A DNA stretch of 53,871 nucleotides from CAZXCG01 sp964639205 (GTDB lineage Bacteria; Bacillota; Clostridia; Oscillospirales; Acutalibacteraceae), in the NCBI GenBank assembly GCA_964639205.1, contig CAZXCG010000006.1:1-53871 (forward strand), given 5' to 3'. Numbering within the stretch: position 1 is the first letter of the stretch; each line of letters begins with the position of its first letter. The notes under the pieces are model-generated. The model had not been told where the DNA came from. It made no database searches and saw only the letters and a list, made by a program, of their open reading frames with translations. The position numbers and the translations under genes are program-made. Shown in pieces: positions 1-7,611 of the stretch.

Positions 1-261
1 TTGACAACGCAACCGACAGCGCCGTAAAGGCATTCAGCAACACACGGTATAAGGGCGAGACATATGTGCCGGAAGAGCTTGCAAATCAGATAATAAAAAT
101 TGCCGATTTTGTCCGAATTGATAACGCCTCCCGCCCATTGAGCCGACGGAATCGTCGGCAGCGAAAGCGTAAAGCAAATAAAAGCCTTCCAAACCAAAAA
201 CAAGCTCAGCTCCGACGGCATCTGCGCCATTAACACGTGGAAAAAGCTGCTGAAGGTTTAA
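1..261 (+). pseudogene. C-terminal remnant of a peptidoglycan-binding (PG_binding_1-like) protein
   Basis: The open frame entering from the left edge (codons from base 3) reads plausibly to about base 130 and then becomes Arg/Lys-rich and ends at 233. The frame starting at 142, just behind a TGA at 139-141, instead reads DGIVGSESVKQIKAF and ends with a Leu-Leu-Lys-Val tail at 259-261. That is the usual D-G-x-x-G and K-A-F pattern of a cell-wall binding repeat. The switch of frame near 130-141 suggests a frameshifted gene or a sequence error. Most of the protein lies outside the window, so its catalytic part, if any, cannot be seen. Confidence 0.4.
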
Positions 262-280
262 TCCTTGAGAGGCGAGAAAG

Positions 281-943
281 ATGAATATTAATATAACCGG
301 CGGGACGCTGGCGCAAGAAGAAATTAACGCCTATATTGCAAGAGCAAGGCAAAAATATCCTAACGCCACCGTTACCGGGCTTGATATTGCACTTGACGGT
401 GATTTTGCCGATATAACCTATCACTACCGCGAACCGAATTTTGAAAGAATCCGCAGAATCACGGGTTATCTTGTAGGGACAACGGAGCGCTTCAATAACG
501 CTAAGCGCGCTGAAGAACGCGACCGTGCGCGCTCAAGTTATCGGTTCGTGTCGGAAATCGGCGACAACGTCGGCAAGCTCAAAGCGTATAACCTTTTTAA
601 GCGAGCTCAAGCCGAGCTCCACCTGACAGCCCACCCTTCCGCCGCTGAAAATAATAGTCTCAAAATCCGCAGCTGTGTTGTTAATAACCGTCCTGAAAAA
701 CTTTTTCATACCGATAGGAGAGCATCCGCCGTGAACATAACCGGTAAGCGGGAGCAACTCCTTTGCTTTGAGCATTTCTATAGACTTTTCGCCGACTGCG
801 TTTGCGGCCTTTTTGAGATCAAGCTCCCTTTCAACGGGAATAACAAAAACGTAGTGCGCGCTCGTCCTGCCCGTAGTAACCAGGGTTTTAAACACATGTG
901 CGGGGTTCTCCCCCAAAGCTGCCGCCGCCTCTCTGCCGCTTAG
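281..943 (+). CDS. Small NrdD-like glycyl-radical domain protein with abnormal C-terminal read-through
   Basis: Residues 1-86 (281-538) resemble the short stand-alone proteins of clostridia that are named anaerobic ribonucleoside-triphosphate reductase. They open with ITGGTLAQEEINAYI and carry RRITGYLVGTTERF followed by KRAEERDR, which resembles the glycyl-radical tail of NrdD (Arg-x-x-Gly-Tyr). No catalytic barrel is present, so it cannot be a full reductase. The role of the family is not clear to me. As I recall them, relatives stop soon after the KRAEERDR motif. Here no stop occurs and the frame continues about 134 codons antisense to the convergent ybaK gene, so the tail is probably not selected protein. 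The start has a plausible upstream site, AGGCGAGAAAG. Confidence 0.6.
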   Translation: MNINITGGTLAQEEINAYIARARQKYPNATVTGLDIALDGDFADITYHYREPNFERIRRITGYLVGTTERFNNAKRAEERDRARSSYRFVSEIGDNVGKLKAYNLFKRAQAELHLTAHPSAAENNSLKIRSCVVNNRPEKLFHTDRRASAVNITGKREQLLCFEHFYRLFADCVCGLFEIKLPFNGNNKNVVRARPARSNQGFKHMCGVLPQSCRRLSAA

Positions 944-1030
944 CGCGCCCTCGGCGTTGTAAAAATATACTCCGTATTGGATTTTCATACTGTCAAGCTT
1001 TCGCATAACATTGGTTTTTTCTTTTCCCAC
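533..1030 (-). CDS. ybaK: Cys-tRNA(Pro) deacylase, YbaK/EbsC type
   Basis: This 165-residue protein matches the YbaK family over its whole length. The family hydrolyses Cys-tRNA(Pro) made in error by prolyl-tRNA synthetase, acting in trans in the cytoplasm. Visible marks are HVFKTLV with the conserved lysine at residue 48, FVIPVERELDLKKAA (about 62-76), the loop GGCSPIGMKK (101-110) and a late FSGGRVG strand. The start is GTG at 1030, seven bases behind a GGGAG site; a second candidate is Met9. Its stop lies inside the convergent NrdD-like frame, leaving no intergenic space. This suggests that a deletion joined the two 3' ends. Confidence 0.9.
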   Translation of the reverse strand: MGKEKTNVMRKLDSMKIQYGVYFYNAEGALSGREAAAALGENPAHVFKTLVTTGRTSAHYVFVIPVERELDLKKAANAVGEKSIEMLKAKELLPLTGYVHGGCSPIGMKKFFRTVINNTAADFETIIFSGGRVGCQVELGLSSLKKVIRFELADVVADFRHEPIT

Positions 1031-1087
1031 TTAAATTCTCCCTTTTTTGTGAAATTGTTCCGAAACAGGTAATATTATTTGTAAATT

Positions 1088-1160
1088 CAATAAGGGGCTT
1101 TGCCCGCCATTCAACGCGACAAAGGGCAGCGTTAGCGGGGGACATCTTTGCCTAAGTTAT
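1088..1160 (+). repeat. Dispersed hairpin repeat, copy A (short form)
   Basis: The copy has the family left end CAATAAGGGGCTTTGCC, the ATTCAACGCG-x-CAAAGG core and the constant right end GACATCTTTGCCTAAGTTAT. The central hairpins found in the full copies at 12669 and 22250 are missing. Its right end points towards mntP, and an inverted relative (1863-1942) lies behind that gene. Confidence 0.75.
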
Positions 1161-1175
1161 TATTACAAGGCATAT

Positions 1176-1204
1176 TTGACAAATATATCAAAATATGATT
1201 AAAT
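1176..1204 (+). promoter_or_regulatory. Sigma-A promoter of mntP
   Basis: TTGACA at 1176-1181 and TTAAAT at 1199-1204 are separated by 17 bases. This predicts a leader of about 90 nt before the mntP start at 1300. It begins 15 bases after repeat copy A. Confidence 0.55.
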
Positions 1205-1206
1205 AT

Positions 1207-1280
1207 GCTCATGTTCATATGAGCTTGTCTATCGGCAAAACAAAAATTTATCCGCGCCTTTCCGGCGCCGAAAATTTTTC
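1207..1280 (+). promoter_or_regulatory. Structured mntP leader with two hairpins
   Basis: Hairpin one pairs GCTCAT (1207-1212) with ATGAGC (1219-1224). Hairpin two pairs AAAAATTT (1242-1249) with AAATTTTT (1272-1279) around an inner GCGCC/GGCGC stem (1254-1268). The T-run closing the second hairpin makes it terminator-like, so conditional read-through controlled by metal is possible. I cannot find the conserved core of the yybP-ykoY manganese riboswitch here, so any sensing role is inference. Confidence 0.4.
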
Positions 1281-1299
1281 TCAAAAGCAGGGGGCTTAT

Positions 1300-1866
1300 A
1301 TGAAGATCACAGAGCTTTTTATTATTGCAATCGGTCTTTCTATGGATGCGTTTGTAGTCGCAATATGCAAGGGGCTTGAATTGGGCAGAATCGAGCGCGC
1401 CCATATGCTCAAAACCGGCTTGTATTTTGGGGGATTCCAAGCTTTAATGCCGCTTTTGGGTTATTCCTTCGGATTTTGCTTTAAGGACTTAATCGCAAAT
1501 GTTGACCATTGGATTGTATTTATTCTGTTGTTTGCTATCGGGATAAATATGGTTCGTGAAGCTTTCCGGAAAGAAACCGGAAAAGCCGGAGATCCAACCT
1601 TCAAATTCAGCGAAATGCTGTTGCTTTCACTGACCACAAGTATTGATTCTTTGGCTGTGGGAGTAACCTTTGCTTTCCTTGACGTTTCGATTTTACGGGC
1701 AATAACCGTAATAGGGTTTACGGCATTTATTTTTTCCGCCGCAGGTATTAAAATAGGTAATGTGTTCGGCGAAAAATATAAATCAAAAGCCGAGGCTGCC
1801 GGCGGAATAATATTGATTCTTACCGGGGTTAAAATTCTTGTTGAACATTTGTTCTTCAGCTTATAA
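1300..1866 (+). CDS. mntP: Manganese efflux pump MntP
   Basis: This 188-residue membrane protein has the length and two-fold repeated architecture of MntP (DUF204), which exports Mn2+ and protects against manganese excess. The repeated acidic membrane motifs are GLSMDAFVVAI (Asp16) and TTSIDSLAVGV (Asp116), each followed by further hydrophobic segments, about six in total. The start ATG at 1300 follows GCAGGGGGC. An upstream in-frame ATG at 1195 would fall on the promoter and is rejected. The gene is monocistronic, preceded by a sigma-A promoter and a hairpin-rich leader. It is bracketed by inverted copies of the dispersed repeat, and its TAA stop lies in the degenerate right end of the downstream copy. 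Confidence 0.92.
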   Translation: MKITELFIIAIGLSMDAFVVAICKGLELGRIERAHMLKTGLYFGGFQALMPLLGYSFGFCFKDLIANVDHWIVFILLFAIGINMVREAFRKETGKAGDPTFKFSEMLLLSLTTSIDSLAVGVTFAFLDVSILRAITVIGFTAFIFSAAGIKIGNVFGEKYKSKAEAAGGIILILTGVKILVEHLFFSL

Positions 1867-1942
1867 CCCAAGCGCAGACGCCGTTGCAAATAAGCGTCGG
1901 CAACGTTTCCGGCAAGCCTGCCAAAGCGCCGAATGATTTAAA
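1863..1942 (-). repeat. Dispersed repeat, copy A2 (degenerate)
   Basis: Read on the minus strand it runs from TTTAAATCATTCGGCGC through GGCTTGCCGGAAACG and GGCGTCTGCGC to a TTATAA end. It resembles the subfamily of copies at 2003 and 53119 (GTCTGC before the end) but has lost the CCGCCTTAGAGGCGG hairpin. Its TTATAA end contains the stop codon of mntP. Confidence 0.5.
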
Positions 1943-1971
1943 AAGGGCTTCTGAAAATGCTGTGAAAAATA

Positions 1972-2000
1972 TTGTATTATTTTGTCCGTTCTGATATAAT
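1972..2000 (+). promoter_or_regulatory. Sigma-A promoter for the RING/zinc-ribbon gene
   Basis: TTGTAT at 1972-1977 and TATAAT at 1995-2000 have 17-nt spacing. The predicted start near 2007 puts the whole of repeat copy B in the 5' leader of the gene at 2151. Confidence 0.6.
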
Positions 2001-2002
2001 AA

Positions 2003-2086
2003 TATAATCTTAGAGCAGACGTTCCCGCCTCTAAGGCGACGGGCTTCGTTTCCGGCAAGCTTGCCGGAGCGTTGCTCCGATTTAAA
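2003..2086 (-). repeat. Dispersed repeat, copy B (GCTTGCC-type left half)
   Basis: On the minus strand it reads TTTAAATCGGAGCAACGCTC, a CGGCAAGCTTGCCG palindrome, then the shared CGCCTTAGAGGCGGG hairpin and a variant end, GTCTGCTCTAAGATTATA. It lies between promoter and gene, so it is probably transcribed as leader RNA of the gene at 2151. Confidence 0.75.
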
Positions 2087-2150
2087 TTGAACAATAGATA
2101 ATAAACCGGTAGATTTCCGGTAAATCGGTAAAAATTATGGAGTTGCTATT

Positions 2151-3125
2151 ATGGATTATATAGGTTGTGAATGTCCTGTTTGCAAAAAAGCATTTCACGC
2201 GGACGATGATATTGTGGTTTGTCCGGAATGCGGCGCCCCTCATCACCGTGAATGCTATGAATACGAGGGACACTGCCATTTTGAAAATCAACATAAAGAC
2301 GGTTACGAATTTAAAGCGGCCGGCGATGAGCCCTCCCATGATAACAGCAATACTCTGAAATGCCGTTCCTGCGGAGCGGAAAATCCGGGCGACGCCCTCT
2401 TCTGCTCACATTGCGGAACTCCTATACAGCAGGACGGACAGCAGAGAAAAAACGGACAAGCTGTTGACAATAATCAGTTTTACGGACAGGCAAAAACGGT
2501 TAATATGAACGCCATGAGTCCCGATGACAAATTTGAAGAAGGCGTTACGGTCGAAGACGTTACAAAATACGTTCAAAATTCCGTTCCTTATTATATGCGT
2601 GTTTTCCAAAATATAAAACGTTTTTCAAAATCTCGCTTTAATTTTGCGGCTTTCCTGTTTTCCGGGGGATTTTTGCTTTACCGCAAGCAGTATAAAAAGG
2701 GAATAATAATTACCGTAATTATGGCGCTCCTTATGCTTGCTTCAACTATAATTTCTTTCTCATCGGCATATGCGGAAATGGCTTCTGAGCTTTACAGCGC
2801 CGCAGGCGACCTTACCTCATTTACGGATATTATAAATGTCTACGCGTCGCTGGATAAGCTGAGTACCGGACAGGTTGTTATTTTTTATTTACCCTCTCTG
2901 TTTCAACTTATTGAATATGTAATAATGTTCTATCTCGGCCTTACGACAAACCGTTCTTATTACAACAGCTGCATAAGGGAAGTGCAAAAAATAAAAGCGT
3001 CCGCGGGGAATCGAGCGGAAGCGGACAATCTTCTTAAAGCCCGCGGAGGAGTTAATGTTGCGCTTGCCGTAAGCATATTTGTGGTTTATTTGGCAATAAC
3101 TTACCTGCCATATTTGTTCGTATAA
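2151..3125 (+). CDS. Membrane protein with RING-like finger, zinc ribbon and DUF2628-type membrane region
   Basis: The 324-residue protein starts with a RING-like metal site: Cys6, Cys8, Cys11, Cys24, Cys27, His31/32, Cys35 and Cys42. A zinc ribbon follows (Cys71, Cys74, Cys85, Cys88). A polar stretch leads to a C-terminal part with FAAFLFSGGFLLYRKQYKKG (about residues 162-181) and roughly four hydrophobic segments, typical of DUF2628 proteins. The soluble metal-binding head should face the cytoplasm. The function is not known to me; a bacterial RING-like head need not be a ubiquitin ligase. It is a single gene with its own promoter and is bracketed by repeat copies B and C, with copy B in its leader. 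Confidence 0.75.
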   Translation: MDYIGCECPVCKKAFHADDDIVVCPECGAPHHRECYEYEGHCHFENQHKDGYEFKAAGDEPSHDNSNTLKCRSCGAENPGDALFCSHCGTPIQQDGQQRKNGQAVDNNQFYGQAKTVNMNAMSPDDKFEEGVTVEDVTKYVQNSVPYYMRVFQNIKRFSKSRFNFAAFLFSGGFLLYRKQYKKGIIITVIMALLMLASTIISFSSAYAEMASELYSAAGDLTSFTDIINVYASLDKLSTGQVVIFYLPSLFQLIEYVIMFYLGLTTNRSYYNSCIREVQKIKASAGNRAEADNLLKARGGVNVALAVSIFVVYLAITYLPYLFV

Positions 3126-3173
3126 TACGCTTTTGCTTCGGTAATTTCCGAACTTAAAAGCCCGGATAACATA

Positions 3174-3350
3174 GTTATAACTTAGGAAAAGATGCCCCCT
3201 GCCTCTAAGGCGGCGGGTTCCGTTTGAGAATTTCAGCCGGGGTTATAATCTTCCGGCCGGAGCCCTTAGGAGCTAACGCTCCATGCACACATTTCCAATC
3301 TTTTCGGCGCTCTGTTTCGGGCAAGCTTGACAGAGCGCTCCCAATTTAAA
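3174..3350 (-). repeat. Dispersed repeat, copy C (long form)
   Basis: The right end TATAACTTAGGAAAAGATG is followed by the GCCTCTAAGGCGGCGGG hairpin and GGTTCCGTTTGAGAATTTC. A distinct middle segment with a GGAGC-to-GCTCC stem (3259-3283) comes next. The left part has GCGCTCTGTTTCGGGCAAGC and ends in ATTTAAA, directly at the terminator of the ABC exporter operon. It is the longest copy and appears to join two left modules. Confidence 0.65.
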
Positions 3351-3388
3351 AATCCGCCGTTTTCCTTTCGGAGTAACCGGCGGATTTT
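3345..3388 (-). terminator. Rho-independent terminator of the ABC exporter operon
   Basis: An 11-bp stem pairs AAAATCCGCCG (3349-3359) with CGGCGGATTTT (3378-3388). It lies directly behind the minus-strand stop at 3390, and the T-rich side is downstream on the minus strand. Confidence 0.85.
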
Positions 3389-3389
3389 G

Positions 3390-6300
3390 TTATTCGATTG
3401 CCTTCATTGATTCAACCATACTGATTTTTTTTAGTTGGAAGTGAAGCACAAACGTCACCACGGCAGCGAAGAAAACTGTAATCAGCGCAGCCATAATATA
3501 GCAGAAAGGATTCATATCGGACGCAAACATTACAACGTCGACCTCCGCAGTGGAAACAACAAAGCGTTCCAAAAAAACGCCGAGCACCAGTCCGAGCACA
3601 ATGCCGATTGCGACTGAAATATTATTTTCTCTGTAAATATAAGCCGATACCTCTTTATCGTAAAATCCGAGTACCTTTATTGTGGCAAGCTCATTTCGCC
3701 GCTCGTTGACGTTGATGTTTATAAGATTATACATAACTATAAACGCCAAAGCGCCGGCAGAAATTATTATAAGCCAGACAATGCTGTTAAGGGTTTTTAC
3801 GGTATCCAAAAAAGAAGACGCGGTATCCTCGGTAAATGAAACGCCCAAAATATCGGAATTTTGAAGCAATTTTTCCGAAACAGCATTGCTTTCCGCTTCC
3901 TCCTGCTTGTTAAGGAAAAAGCAATTGTACTCTACTTCGTCCAAATTATAAATTTCCCTGTAAAGCTCAGGCGTCATATAAACATAATTAAGGGCGTAAT
4001 TTTCGTTTACATCAGCGACGGTAACTTCAACCGTCCGCCCGTCGGAAATATCAACAGTAAGCGTGCCGCCGGCATAAACTCCCAGCAACTTTGCGAGCTT
4101 TTCGTTTATCACCACGCCGCTTTCATCGAGAATTATCGGCTGTCCGCTTGAATAATTTTTAAGCACTATATAATCGGAAAAGCTGTCGTTTTCCTGCGGG
4201 ACTATAAGGTTTGCGCTTACGGTGCGCTCGCCCCCCGAAACATCCACTGCCTTGTAAACGGCCGCAATCGAGCTTTTAACGCCCTCAACACCGTTTACCT
4301 CGTTATGCAGCGCATCAAAGTCATCCACCTTGTCAGATGTTATAACCGTTGCGTCGGCAATAAAAACATTTACAAACTGTCTGTCGGCTATTACTCCGAT
4401 CGCATAGCGCAGACCGAAGCCCGTAAGAATAAGAGCGGTACAGCCGGCAATACCGATAATAGTCATAAGACTGCGTTTTTTGTAGCGTCCTATATTTCTA
4501 AACGTTACCTTAAAAGAAAAGCTGAGGCGCCGCCATATAAACCGTATGTGCTCAAGCATTATTCTTTTTCCTATTTTGGGAGCTCTGGGGCGCATAAGCT
4601 GCGCCGGTACTATTTTTAGCGCGCGGTATGAAACGCAAAAGGCGGTAACGCCCGTACACAGCATACCCACTAAGGTGCAGGCTATGGCGTAGTTCCAGCG
4701 GAAGGGCGTTAACGGCGCGGGAAAACGGTACATAGCCGAGTAAGCGTTTATGATTACCTTTGGGAAAAGCTGAAATCCTATAGATAATCCTAATATACTG
4801 CCCATAATGCTTGCGGAAATTGCGTAAATAATATATTTTGCAATAACCCTGCCGCTGCTGTAACCCAGCGCTTTAAGCGTACCCATTTGTATTCGCTGTT
4901 CATCTACCATACGCGACATTGTTGTGGAGCACACCAAAGCGGCAACCAATACAAAGAAAAACGGGAAAACGGCGGATATTGAATCGACCTTTTCAGCGTC
5001 CTCCTGATAGCCGGAATATCCCGGATTTTGACCGCGATCGAGTATATACCATACAGGCTCCGGTATATCGTCGATTAATTTTTCGGACTCCTGAATTTCA
5101 TCCCTTGCGGAGGCAAGCTCTTCTTCCGCTTCGCGTTTGCCCTGCAGATATTCTTCATATGCGCTTTGATATTCCGCTTGAGCGTCGTTTAGCTGCCGCT
5201 CAGCTTCATTAAGCTCCTGCAAGCCCTTGACCTTTTCCGTTTGAAGAAGGTCTTCCGCTTCGCTCAGGGCTGCTTCTCCGCTTTCAATTTCCTCTTTGGC
5301 AATGTCGAGCTCGGCTTTTGTTTGTGAAAGAGTGTTCTCCGCCGCTTCAAGCTCGGCATATGCACTTTCTATGCCTGATTCAAGCTGAGTCTCCGCGACT
5401 TTAGCCGCCTCTATCGCGGCGCTTTGCTCGGAAAGATTTGAGGTTGCCGCGTCAGTATACAGTGTAAGCGCATATTTCAGCTCGGCTTTTATTTGAGGAT
5501 TATCTGTGGTTATATATTGCATAAAAAGCTCGCTTATGCTTTGAGGTGCGATTGTCTCGGGATCGTCTTGAGTATTGCTTATCAAATAATCAAACTGAGC
5601 GATTGTCTGTAATTCTTCCGTTGGTATTTCTTCAGACGGTATGGTCAGATTCTCATACTTTGCTGTAATTGCTTCGGCTGCGGCGTTTATTTCCCACGCT
5701 AAGCGTATTTCAGGCTCATTTTCGGCTATTTGTTCTCGAATTTCGCTTAGCTGCGCTTCATACTCGGAAATTTGCGCAAGAGCCGCCTGTTTTTGTGCGG
5801 AAAACTCTTCAAGTCCTTTATTATATTGAGCCAATCCGCTTTCATACTGAGCTTGCGCGTCAAGAAGCTTTGCTTTATTCAGGGCAATTTCCGACTCGGC
5901 GTCGGCGATTTCGGCGTTATATGTGTTTAATCCCTCTTCATATTCCGCTTTTCCGTCGTTAATTTGCTTCTGTGCGTCGTCTAACTGTTTTTTACCTTCT
6001 TTTAGCTCCTTATTTAATTCGTCCTCGGCGTCTGCAAGCTTTGCTTTGGCTTCCTCAAGCTCTTCGCTTACAGCGGAAAACCTTCTGTCATAGCTCAGCT
6101 GCGCCTGAGTGTCGGCAACGGAGTCAAGCTCATCGCTCTGAGCCGAAACAATGTCTTTATATTCATCTTCAAAGGGAGAAAGCCCCTGTGCGGCGCTCAA
6201 CGTAACATAAACATCGGTATAAACATCCGATGTAAAGTCGTCTTTGTTTATATAAAGATAAGAATCCAGCTTTCCGTCTCCAATAAGGGTAGTGCCGTGC

Positions 6301-6869
6301 TCAAAACTGATGTAGCTTGAAGATTCTATAAATCCGACAACTTTAAACTCGGTAATCTTCAGCGAATCTGAAATATCGGACGATTTCAAAAAAACGGAAA
6401 CAGTACTGCCTATATCAATATTTTCACCGTAAGCGGAAGTTTCCTCCAAAGCACATTCGCCGCTGTTCTCCGGCAAACGTCCGGAAACAAGCAGGGGTCT
6501 GTTTATGTAATTGTCGTCATCCGGCTCCACGTTCGGGTCGTACGAGAGTATTTTAACCGTCAGATTCGATACTTCATCACTGTTAAGAAAAGCGTCTACG
6601 CTGTAAGCGGGCATTACTCCGCGCGCGTCAAGCAAATTTTTAACCGACGCAACATCGTCGTCATTAAAGCCCAAAGTGGAAACAAGGCGCAAATCCGCAA
6701 GATTGGTATCTTCAAAATACTTTTGCGCGGAAAGCTTCATATCCGGGCAGCTTGATTTCAGCCCCGCAAAAAAACCGCAGCCTATTGCAACGATGGCTAA
6801 AATTGACAGGTATCTACCCTTGCTTTTTCGTATTTCGCGTAATAAATCTTTTACGAGAACGTTTCTCAT
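3390..6869 (-). CDS. ABC exporter permease (MacB/FtsX family) with long coiled-coil insert
   Basis: At 1159 residues this is a large two-module FtsX/MacB-type permease. It has an N-terminal membrane anchor (about 20-37) and an extracytoplasmic domain to about residue 240. A long Glu/Ala/Gln-rich coiled coil follows (about 250-610). The first FtsX block contains RIQMGTLKALGY (about 690), and a second extracytoplasmic domain leads to a C-terminal FtsX block with RNELATIKVLGF. Such permeases work with LolD-like ATPases, moving lipids, peptides or antibiotics or acting mechanically on the envelope; the substrate here is unknown. The ATPase gene lies 19 bp upstream and a terminator follows. The start ATG at 6869 has only a weak upstream site. 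Confidence 0.85.
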   Translation of the reverse strand: MRNVLVKDLLREIRKSKGRYLSILAIVAIGCGFFAGLKSSCPDMKLSAQKYFEDTNLADLRLVSTLGFNDDDVASVKNLLDARGVMPAYSVDAFLNSDEVSNLTVKILSYDPNVEPDDDNYINRPLLVSGRLPENSGECALEETSAYGENIDIGSTVSVFLKSSDISDSLKITEFKVVGFIESSSYISFEHGTTLIGDGKLDSYLYINKDDFTSDVYTDVYVTLSAAQGLSPFEDEYKDIVSAQSDELDSVADTQAQLSYDRRFSAVSEELEEAKAKLADAEDELNKELKEGKKQLDDAQKQINDGKAEYEEGLNTYNAEIADAESEIALNKAKLLDAQAQYESGLAQYNKGLEEFSAQKQAALAQISEYEAQLSEIREQIAENEPEIRLAWEINAAAEAITAKYENLTIPSEEIPTEELQTIAQFDYLISNTQDDPETIAPQSISELFMQYITTDNPQIKAELKYALTLYTDAATSNLSEQSAAIEAAKVAETQLESGIESAYAELEAAENTLSQTKAELDIAKEEIESGEAALSEAEDLLQTEKVKGLQELNEAERQLNDAQAEYQSAYEEYLQGKREAEEELASARDEIQESEKLIDDIPEPVWYILDRGQNPGYSGYQEDAEKVDSISAVFPFFFVLVAALVCSTTMSRMVDEQRIQMGTLKALGYSSGRVIAKYIIYAISASIMGSILGLSIGFQLFPKVIINAYSAMYRFPAPLTPFRWNYAIACTLVGMLCTGVTAFCVSYRALKIVPAQLMRPRAPKIGKRIMLEHIRFIWRRLSFSFKVTFRNIGRYKKRSLMTIIGIAGCTALILTGFGLRYAIGVIADRQFVNVFIADATVITSDKVDDFDALHNEVNGVEGVKSSIAAVYKAVDVSGGERTVSANLIVPQENDSFSDYIVLKNYSSGQPIILDESGVVINEKLAKLLGVYAGGTLTVDISDGRTVEVTVADVNENYALNYVYMTPELYREIYNLDEVEYNCFFLNKQEEAESNAVSEKLLQNSDILGVSFTEDTASSFLDTVKTLNSIVWLIIISAGALAFIVMYNLININVNERRNELATIKVLGFYDKEVSAYIYRENNISVAIGIVLGLVLGVFLERFVVSTAEVDVVMFASDMNPFCYIMAALITVFFAAVVTFVLHFQLKKISMVESMKAIE

Positions 6870-6888
6870 TTAAACACCAGCTCTAATG

Positions 6889-7593
6889 TTACCACTCTAT
6901 TTTTTCAACCGGAGTCGGGTTGGGATTCAGCGTTATACTGTGCACAGTACTGTTTTTCATAGTTATTACTCTGTCCGCCATCGGCGTTATGGCCTGATTG
7001 TGAGTTATAACGACAACGGTCATTTTGTTTTGTCGGCAGGTGTCCTGCAAGAGCTTCAAGATAAGCTTGCCGGTATTGTAATCGAGCGCGCCTGTCGGTT
7101 CGTCGCATAATAAAAGCTTCGGCTTTTTTGCTAACGCGCGTGCAATAGAAACGCGCTGCTGTTCGCCGCCGGAAAGCTGCGCGGGAAAATTATTGCACCT
7201 GTCCCCCAACCCGACGCTTTTAAGTATAAGCTCCGGGTCGGCGGCGTCACGGGAAATTTGAGTTGCAAGCTCCACGTTTTCTTTAGCGGTGAGGTTTTGT
7301 ATCAAATTATAAAATTGAAATACAAATCCTATGTCGTAACGCCGGTATTCAATCAGCTCCTTCGGGCTGTATTTGGCAATATCCTTGCCGTCAACAATTA
7401 CCTGCCCTTCGTCGCAGGTGTCCATACCGCCCAAAATATTTAAAATAGTGGTTTTGCCGGCGCCGCTGCTCCCAACTACAACGACGAATTCGCCCTTTTC
7501 AATTTCAAACGAAACGCCGTTTGAGGCCGTGATAACCACCTCGCCCATTTTATAGCGCTTGTAAACGTCCTTTATTTCAACAAATGAGCTCAT
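6889..7593 (-). CDS. ABC exporter ATP-binding protein (LolD/MacB-type)
   Basis: This 234-residue protein is a complete ABC ATPase. It has Walker A GSSGAGKTT (about 42-50), the Q-loop VFQFYNLI, the signature LSGGEQQRVSIARAL, Walker B LLLCDEPTGALD and a final switch histidine in VVITHN. The LSGGEQQR signature with PTGALD is typical of the LolD/MacB/FtsE branch that serves FtsX-like permeases. It powers the permease encoded 19 bp downstream. The start follows GGGAGGAAACAGGCCG, and the gene sits 18 bp behind exoA on the same strand, so it may be co-transcribed with the housekeeping genes upstream. Confidence 0.92.
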   Translation of the reverse strand: MSSFVEIKDVYKRYKMGEVVITASNGVSFEIEKGEFVVVVGSSGAGKTTILNILGGMDTCDEGQVIVDGKDIAKYSPKELIEYRRYDIGFVFQFYNLIQNLTAKENVELATQISRDAADPELILKSVGLGDRCNNFPAQLSGGEQQRVSIARALAKKPKLLLCDEPTGALDYNTGKLILKLLQDTCRQNKMTVVVITHNQAITPMADRVITMKNSTVHSITLNPNPTPVEKIEW

Positions 7594-7611
7594 CGGCCTG
7601 TTTCCTCCCTT

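Noticed and set aside
1207..1299. yybP-ykoY manganese riboswitch before mntP
   Set aside because: The leader forms hairpins, but the conserved riboswitch core is not visible; kept only as a structured leader of unknown function.
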